Of a DNA stretch of 64,000 bases, positions 59,124 through 64,000 are shown piece by piece (the first letter of the stretch is position 1; every line of letters begins with the position of its first letter). This DNA comes from JBJXFE01 sp046153875 (lineage in GTDB: Bacteria > Planctomycetota > Phycisphaerae > Phycisphaerales > UBA1924): positions 1 through 64,000 of the forward strand of contig JBJXFE010000023.1 of NCBI GenBank assembly GCA_046153875.1. The letters are read 5' to 3'. The translations under genes and the position numbers were made by a program. The notes under the pieces were generated by a model. The model did no database searches. It was not told the DNA's origin and worked only from the letters and a program-made list of their open reading frames with translations.

Positions 59124-60938
59124 CTAACCGCGGCGACCCTTGGACTTCAGCCACTCGTGCAGCTTCTTCGCCGACCAGGCGTTGACACAGGCTTCCGGCG
59201 TCAACCAGCCGCGGCGGGCGGTCGTCACCCCATACCCGAGGTTGTCGAAGTCCTCGGGTGAGTGGTCGTCGCAGTCGATCGCGATCAGGCACCCCGCGTC
59301 CGTCGCGGCCCGCACGTGGGTGTCGCGCAGGTCGAGGCGCAGCCAGTGGGCGTTGATCTCCAGCGCGACGCGGTGCTCCTTCGCGGCCGCGATCATGGCC
59401 CCCACGTCCGGCGACAGGCCCGGGCGGCGGTTCACGATGCGCCCCGTCGGGTGGCCCAGGACATGGACGTACGGGTTGCGGATCGCCGCCAAGAGCCTCT
59501 TCGTGGCGGCCTCGGCCTCCTGCGAGAGCGCCGTGTGCGGCGAGGCCACCACCACGTCAAGCTGTTTGAGCACCGCGTCGTCGTAGTCCAGCCGCCCGTC
59601 CGCGAGAATGTCCACCTCGCTGCCCACGAGCACGGTGATCCCCTTCGTCTTCGCCCCGACGGCGCGCACCGCCTCGATGTGCTCCATGAGCCGTTCGACG
59701 GACAGGCCGCCGGCCTGGGCCGAGCTCTTGGAATGGTCCGTGACCGCGATGGTGTGGAACCCGCGCCGCTTCGCCTCCCCCACCAGTTCCTCGATCGACA
59801 TCATGCCGTCGGACGCGGTCGTGTGGGCATGAAGCTCGGCCCGGATGTCGGTGAGTTCCACGAGCCGCGGGGTTTCCTTGAGGGTCAGCTCGGCGCGGTC
59901 CTCGCGGACCTCCGGCGGCAGGTACGGCAGCCCGAGTTTCGCGTAGATCTCCTCCTCGCTTTTGCCCGCGACGGGCTTGACGCCGCGCAGGTGCGGGGCC
60001 GTCTTCTCCTCGTCGATCGGGAAGAGCCCCCAGTCGTTGAGGGTGTACCCCATCTTGATCGCGCGCTCGCGCAGACGGATGTTGTGCTCCTTCGAGCCCG
60101 TGAAGTACATGAGGGCGGCCCCCCACGAGGCCGCGGGCAGGACGCGCAGGTCCACCTGCACGGTCGGCCCGAGGGTCCCGCGGATGTCCTCGCCGTCCTT
60201 CGTCAGGGTCGCGTCGTCGGACGCGATCGCGTAGCGGATCGAGGCCTTGGTCTCCCCCGCGCTGAGCACCTCGCGGACGCCCGGCATCGCGCGGAAGGCC
60301 TCGCCGACGGGCCCGGGGTCGCGGGCGGAGACCAGGATGTCGATGTCGCCGATCGTGTCCTTGCCGCGCCGCAGCGAGCCCGCGTAGGCCACGCGGTCCA
60401 CGCCCTTGATCTTCGAGAGGTGCTCGACGAAGCGCTTGGCGATCGGCACGGCCAGGCCCAGCGGCAGGCGCTGCCCGCTGGTCTCCATGAACGCGAGCGA
60501 GGCTTTGATCTTCTCGACGCTCTTGGCGCCCATCCGCGGCACGGTGAGGATCGACCCGTCTTCGATGATGCGCTTGAGCCCCGCGACGTCGGTCACGCCG
60601 CGCTCGGTCCAGAGAAGCCGGACGGTCTTCGGCCCCAGGCCCGGCACGTTGAGGAGTGCGAGCAGCCCCGCGGGCACTTTCTTGAGGTACTCGTCGTACT
60701 CCCTGATGCGTCCGGTCGTCACAAACTCGATCACTTTGTCCGCGATCTTGGGTCCGATGCCGGGCACGTCGAGCAGCTCGGCACGATCGGCGGCCAGGGC
60801 CGCCACGTCGGTGGTCAGGTCGGCGATGGTTCGCGCGGCTCGCGCATTGGAGCTGGACCGGAATGAGTCCTCGCCGAGCAGGTCCTGCATCTGGCTGATG
60901 CGGGTGAGGAGGTCCGCGACGGCCTGATTCGCGCTCAT
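59124..60938 (-). CDS. polX: Bacterial X-family DNA polymerase with PHP domain (PolX)
   Basis: PolX fills short gaps and has 3'-5' exonuclease activity through its PHP domain, acting in base-excision repair. A helix-hairpin-helix N terminus (LLDVPGIGPKIADKVIEF, LLALLNVPGLGPKTVRLL) leads to the Pol X palm with AYAGSLRRGKDTIGDIDILV, which holds the catalytic Asp pair. The PHP domain has ELHAHTTASDGMMSIEELVG, IAVTDHSKSSAQ, LEINAHWLRLDLRD and DCDDHSPEDF. Length 604. The ATG at 60938 follows TACGAT by 6 bp without a Shine-Dalgarno. Confidence 0.95.
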   Translation of the reverse strand: MSANQAVADLLTRISQMQDLLGEDSFRSSSNARAARTIADLTTDVAALAADRAELLDVPGIGPKIADKVIEFVTTGRIREYDEYLKKVPAGLLALLNVPGLGPKTVRLLWTERGVTDVAGLKRIIEDGSILTVPRMGAKSVEKIKASLAFMETSGQRLPLGLAVPIAKRFVEHLSKIKGVDRVAYAGSLRRGKDTIGDIDILVSARDPGPVGEAFRAMPGVREVLSAGETKASIRYAIASDDATLTKDGEDIRGTLGPTVQVDLRVLPAASWGAALMYFTGSKEHNIRLRERAIKMGYTLNDWGLFPIDEEKTAPHLRGVKPVAGKSEEEIYAKLGLPYLPPEVREDRAELTLKETPRLVELTDIRAELHAHTTASDGMMSIEELVGEAKRRGFHTIAVTDHSKSSAQAGGLSVERLMEHIEAVRAVGAKTKGITVLVGSEVDILADGRLDYDDAVLKQLDVVVASPHTALSQEAEAATKRLLAAIRNPYVHVLGHPTGRIVNRRPGLSPDVGAMIAAAKEHRVALEINAHWLRLDLRDTHVRAATDAGCLIAIDCDDHSPEDFDNLGYGVTTARRGWLTPEACVNAWSAKKLHEWLKSKGRRG

Positions 60939-60944
60939 GCGCGG

Positions 60945-60950
60945 ATCGTA
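60945..60950 (-). promoter_or_regulatory. -10 box directly upstream of polX
   Basis: TACGAT on the minus strand ends six bases before the polX ATG. No Shine-Dalgarno is present. Confidence 0.45.
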
Positions 60951-61044
60951 GCGGCGTTCATCGGACGCGCGCTGCGGCGCCCGCACTCAACCCCGGCGAG
61001 CCGGTCCGGTACACCAGGTCGCGTCCGATCGACGAGCGGATCCG

Positions 61045-61050
61045 TACACT
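61045..61050 (+). promoter_or_regulatory. -10 box directly upstream of the GT4 gene
   Basis: TACACT ends nine bases before ATG 61060; no Shine-Dalgarno in between. No clear -35. Confidence 0.45.
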
Positions 61051-61059
61051 GTGCACGCC

Positions 61060-62457
61060 ATGCGCGTCTGCCTCGTTTCACGCGAGATCGCGCCCTTCTG
61101 GGGCGCGGGGATCGGCACCTACGCCGCCGCGATCCTCCGCGCGTTCGCCGCCGAGGGGCACGAGGTCCACGCCCTGACCCCGGAGCACCGCAACCTCCAC
61201 GTCCTCGCCCCCAAGCTCTTCCCCGGCGTGAAGTTCCACCCGCGGCGCGCCATGCTCGGGCCGAGCGAGCTCAAGGCCTGCGTCTGGCCGTTTCAGCGCC
61301 ACGCCCTGGAGACCTTCCGCACGCTCGAGGCCCTGCACGAGCGGTACTCGTACCACTACGTCGAGTTCCCCGAGTACTGGGGCGAGGGGTACTTCGTGCT
61401 CCGGTCCAAGCGGCGGCTCGGCAAGTTCCAGGGCGTCGCGATCGGCGTGCGGCTCCACACGCCCAGCATAATGTGCCGCGAACTGAACCAGTCCCCGGAG
61501 CTGACGGACGAGCAGGCGACGCTGGAGCACATGGAGGCGTCGTCGATCGCCGACGCGGACCTGCTCGTGTCCCCGTCGAAATCTCTCCTCGACAAGGTCG
61601 CCTCACGGATGGAGCCCGCGAAGGACCAGCCGGCCTTTGTCGTGCCGTACCCGTTCAGCGTCAAGGAGTTCGGCACCGCCGCGGGCGGGATGCGCCGGCC
61701 CCCGCCGTCGCACGACGACCCCGCGCAGCGCGACGCCACGAAGACGATCCTCTACTTCGGTCGGCTGGAGCGACGCAAGGGCGTCGAGACCCTCGTGGAT
61801 TCGCTGCGCCGGCTGCTGGACAGCGCGATCAACGTGCGCTGCCGGCTCATCGGGGCGGACACGAACTCCGGACCGGCCGGGGGCTCGATGCTCGCGCACC
61901 TCAAGACGCGCCTGCACAACTACCGCCCCGAGACCTTCAGCTTCGAGCCGGCGGTGACCCGCGAGGAACTGGGCGACCCCATCCGCAAGGCCGACGTGGT
62001 GTGCCTGCCCTCCCTCTGGGAGAACTTCCCCAACGCCTGCCTCGAGGCGATGTCGCTGCGGGCGTGCGTGCTCGCCTCGGACGCGGGCGGGATGAGCGAG
62101 GTCGTCGAAGACGGCGTCAGCGGCGTCCTCTTCCAGGGCGGGAACACGACCAACCTGACCGCGACGCTGCGGCGGGTGCTGAGCGACGCGGAGCTGCGAG
62201 CGACATGCGCGACCAACGCGCCCAGGCGCATCGCGACCCTCTGCGACCCGGGCAAGGTGCTCGCGGCCACGATCGCCGCCGTCGAAACCGCCCGCGCCGG
62301 TCCGCGCGTCGCGGACCGGTTCGACCCGGGAAAGCACGGCGCGGCCCTGACGATCCCGGTGCCGACCGTCCGCGCGAGTGACGTGGACGCCAAGGGCGGG
62401 CTGATGACCCGGGCGATGGTGTCGGTGCTCCGCGGGCTGCGCGGCGGCGAGAGTTGA
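61060..62457 (+). CDS. GT4-family glycosyltransferase
   Basis: A 465-residue GT-B enzyme. The N-terminal domain starts MRVCLVSREIAPFWGAGIGT, with the glycine-rich acceptor loop (GAGIGTYAAAILRAF). The donor domain contains TILYFGRLERRKGVETLVDS and the nucleotide-sugar motif LPSLWENFPNACLEAMSLRA with ASDAGGMSEVVEDGVSG. The start is ATG 61060; GTG 61051 is in frame but lies beside the -10 box. It could act on cell-surface polysaccharide or other acceptors. No other glycan genes adjoin it. Confidence 0.92.
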   Translation: MRVCLVSREIAPFWGAGIGTYAAAILRAFAAEGHEVHALTPEHRNLHVLAPKLFPGVKFHPRRAMLGPSELKACVWPFQRHALETFRTLEALHERYSYHYVEFPEYWGEGYFVLRSKRRLGKFQGVAIGVRLHTPSIMCRELNQSPELTDEQATLEHMEASSIADADLLVSPSKSLLDKVASRMEPAKDQPAFVVPYPFSVKEFGTAAGGMRRPPPSHDDPAQRDATKTILYFGRLERRKGVETLVDSLRRLLDSAINVRCRLIGADTNSGPAGGSMLAHLKTRLHNYRPETFSFEPAVTREELGDPIRKADVVCLPSLWENFPNACLEAMSLRACVLASDAGGMSEVVEDGVSGVLFQGGNTTNLTATLRRVLSDAELRATCATNAPRRIATLCDPGKVLAATIAAVETARAGPRVADRFDPGKHGAALTIPVPTVRASDVDAKGGLMTRAMVSVLRGLRGGES

Positions 62458-62498
62458 TCGGTGCGGCGCGGGCGCCGCAGCCAGACCCGCCGCGCCGC

Positions 62499-63302
62499 CT
62501 AGCGCGCCTCGATCCCGAAGAAACGGGCCGTGTTCCGATTGATCGCCGCGTGGAACTCCTCCCACGGCTCGCCGCGGACCTCGGCCAGCCGCCGGGCCGT
62601 CAGCGACACCATCCACGGCTCGCACGGGCGCTTCCCACGGTGCGGGTCGGGCGGAAGGAACGGCGCGTCCGTCTCGACCATGATCCGGTCGATCGGCACG
62701 AGCCTTGCGGCCTCCTGGACCTCCTTCGCGTTGCGGTACGTCACCACGCCCGTGAAGGACACCAACGCGCCGAAGTCCAGCACCTGGCGCATGTCGCCCG
62801 GCGAGCCGGTGAAGCAGTGGAAGACGAACCGCGACGGCTCGAACCCCGAGGCGCGGAGGATCGGGATCAGGTCAGCGAACGCCTCGCGGCAGTGGATCAC
62901 CATCGGTTTGTCGATCGACCTCTCCCCGACGCCGCCCGGCTTCCCGCATGACGCGATAAACGCGAGCTGCTCATCCAACACGCGGCGCTGAACGTCCGGG
63001 GGCGGGCGGTCGTAGTGGTTGTCCAGGCCCAGCTCGCCCCATGCCACACACCGCGGGCTCGACGCGACGCGGCGCAGGTTCTCCCAGGCGTGCGGCCCGC
63101 GATCCGCGTACAACGGATGAACGCCCGACGTACACCAGACGTTCGCGTGCGCCTCGGCGACGGCCAGCGCGTCGAGGCAATCCGAGGTTGTCGTGGAGAT
63201 GGTGATCGCGCCTGTGACGGCGTGCGCGCCCGCCTCGGACAGCACGCCCGGCACGCGCCCCGCGAAGTCCGGGAAGGTCAGATGGCAATGGGTGTCGATC
63301 AC
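62499..63302 (-). CDS. TatD-family metal-dependent hydrolase
   Basis: TatD proteins are TIM-barrel nucleases active on 3' DNA/RNA ends. Metal ligands: IDTHCHLTFPDFAGR (HxH), VAWGELGLDNHYDRP (Glu), KPMVIHCREAFADLIP (His), FVFHCFTGSPGDMR (His) and VETDAPFLPPDPHRG (Asp). Length 267 from GTG 63302, which lies 5 bp after a TATCGT box and gives the exact family start (VIDTHCHL). The upstream frame to 63362 lies over a terminator hairpin and is not coding. Confidence 0.93.
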   Translation of the reverse strand: MIDTHCHLTFPDFAGRVPGVLSEAGAHAVTGAITISTTTSDCLDALAVAEAHANVWCTSGVHPLYADRGPHAWENLRRVASSPRCVAWGELGLDNHYDRPPPDVQRRVLDEQLAFIASCGKPGGVGERSIDKPMVIHCREAFADLIPILRASGFEPSRFVFHCFTGSPGDMRQVLDFGALVSFTGVVTYRNAKEVQEAARLVPIDRIMVETDAPFLPPDPHRGKRPCEPWMVSLTARRLAEVRGEPWEEFHAAINRNTARFFGIEAR

Positions 63303-63307
63303 GCCGG

Positions 63308-63313
63308 ACGATA
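63308..63313 (-). promoter_or_regulatory. -10 box directly upstream of tatD
   Basis: TATCGT on the minus strand ends five bases before the GTG start. No Shine-Dalgarno. It sits just after the terminator of the upstream gene. Confidence 0.45.
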
Positions 63314-63328
63314 GGCCCGGGCGCAACG

Positions 63329-63354
63329 AAAACGCCCCGGGCAGGCCCGGGGCG
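63329..63354 (-). terminator. Rho-independent terminator after the thioredoxin-like gene
   Basis: On the minus strand CGCCCCGGG pairs with CCCGGGGCG (63346-63354 and 63333-63341, 4-base loop), followed by TTTT (63329-63332). It terminates the gene at 63385 and insulates tatD. Confidence 0.75.
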
Positions 63355-63384
63355 CGGTGCACACGTCTGGTCGTCGGGGTCGGG

Positions 63385-64000
63385 TTACTTCTTGGCCTTG
63401 AACTCGGCGAGCCGGCCTTCCAGCTCCGCCTTCATGTCGTCGGGGGCGAGCGTGACCGCCTTGGTCTGGAGCTCGATCGCCTTGGCCGTGTCGCCCCTCT
63501 CGAAGTGAACGAGGGCGACCGTGTCAAGGATCATCGGGTTTTCCCACTTGGTCAGCTCGCCGGCCCGCGTCGCGGCCTTGAGGGCCAGGTCGAGGTCCTT
63601 GGTGGCGATCTTCGCCTCCGGGTCGACGATGAACCACGCGACGGAGTTCAGGACCTGCGCGTTGTCCTGGCCCGCCTCGAGGAGCTCGCGCCCGAGCGCC
63701 GAGGCCTTCTCGGCCTCGCCGGCACCGAGGAGCTTCTGAAACTGCATCATCTTCGTGGTCAGCGCGTTGGCCTGCTGCTCGCGCTTCTGGCCCTTGGCGT
63801 AGTCCTCCGCGGCCTTCTTGATGTCGTAGGTGCCCGCGACGATCTCGCCCAGCGCCTCGTCCATACCGGACATCGGATGGCCGATCCAGGCGACGCGCCC
63901 CTCCTGGTTCACGATGAAGACGGTGGGGATGCCGTTGCGTCCCGCGGCCTTCATCCAACCCTTGGAGGTCTTGCCGTTGTCGATGTTCCAGCGCTGCGCC
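63385..64000 (-). CDS. Thioredoxin-like (TlpA/AhpC type) protein, 5' part outside window
   Basis: Only the C-terminal 204 or so residues are visible; the reading frame continues past base 64000. MKAAGRNGIPTVFIVNQEGR then VAWIGHP is the conserved cis-Pro end of a thioredoxin fold (IPTVFIV). After it comes a helical tail, residues KKAAEDYAKGQKREQQANAL onward, built like TPRs (NSVAWFIVDPEAKIATKDLD, LDTVALVHFERGDTAKAIEL). Such redox-plus-TPR proteins are common in planctomycetes. The active-site CxxC, if present, lies outside the window. A terminator follows. Confidence 0.85.
   Translation of the reverse strand, partial: AQRWNIDNGKTSKGWMKAAGRNGIPTVFIVNQEGRVAWIGHPMSGMDEALGEIVAGTYDIKKAAEDYAKGQKREQQANALTTKMMQFQKLLGAGEAEKASALGRELLEAGQDNAQVLNSVAWFIVDPEAKIATKDLDLALKAATRAGELTKWENPMILDTVALVHFERGDTAKAIELQTKAVTLAPDDMKAELEGRLAEFKAKK

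Overview
The window is GC-rich (roughly two-thirds G+C by eye) bacterial chromosome, almost certainly from the Planctomycetota and probably a Phycisphaerae-like lineage. The clues are a Plancto/Verruco-restricted protein family (Minf_1886 type), a Cys-rich dockerin-like C-terminal repeat, a PEP-CTERM-like sorting tail, very large ResB/CcsA proteins, tailed ribosomal proteins, and a divergent ribosomal-protein operon without tuf. No phage, insertion sequence, CRISPR array or plasmid function is visible. This is core chromosome with a few accessory secreted proteins.

Layout. 1-10158 (minus strand): the S10-spc ribosomal operon in canonical order from rpsJ down to rpsE, which is cut by the window edge. 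Its promoter lies at 10330-10357. 10474-15292 (plus): a secreted protein of unknown function, an M28 lipoprotein peptidase and ruvB. 15296-23831 (minus): a GT39-like mannosyltransferase, a zinc-ribbon coiled-coil protein, cdsA, two translationally coupled secreted proteins (an FGE-like protein and a beta-helix-like protein), uppS and purA. 24026-29437: a small zinc ribbon, an FHA protein, hemW, an RluA-family synthase, pgl and a CgeB-like glycosyltransferase that appears to start at CTG. 29750-42874 (plus): a dockerin-type secreted protein, cutC, rlmN, a YwaF-like protein, a MraY/WecA-like transferase coupled to an O-antigen-ligase-like protein, a solitary fusA, an MmgE/PrpD protein and an M20 peptidase. 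42896-46729 (minus): DoxX, VWA and a secreted helical-repeat protein. 46927-59111: tRNA-Leu(UAG), ResB and CcsA, a 3-methyladenine glycosylase, a Minf_1886 protein, an AI-2E-type permease, a LemA-like protein with an M48-TerB protease, ffh (minus) and a small membrane protein. 59124-64000: polX, a GT4 glycosyltransferase, tatD and a truncated thioredoxin-like protein.

How the genes work together. Most are housekeeping: translation (ribosomal proteins, EF-G, RlmN, RluA, tRNA-Leu), secretion (Ffh), envelope precursors (UppS, CdsA, MraY/WecA-like, GT39, GT4), DNA repair (RuvB, PolX, MPG), and haem and cytochrome c assembly (HemW, ResB/CcsA).

The most distinctive signals are not single genes. 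(1) At least nine start codons sit only 5-9 nt downstream of a TANNNT box and lack a Shine-Dalgarno site, which suggests frequent leaderless transcription. (2) Ribosomal proteins carry unusual extensions, including an XRE-like helix-turn-helix fused to L22 and an RGG tail on S5. (3) There are two dispersed repeat types: a GGCACGGGC/GCCCGTGCC palindrome, present twice inside the ribosomal operon, and purine-rich stutter runs, one of which lies inside rlmN.
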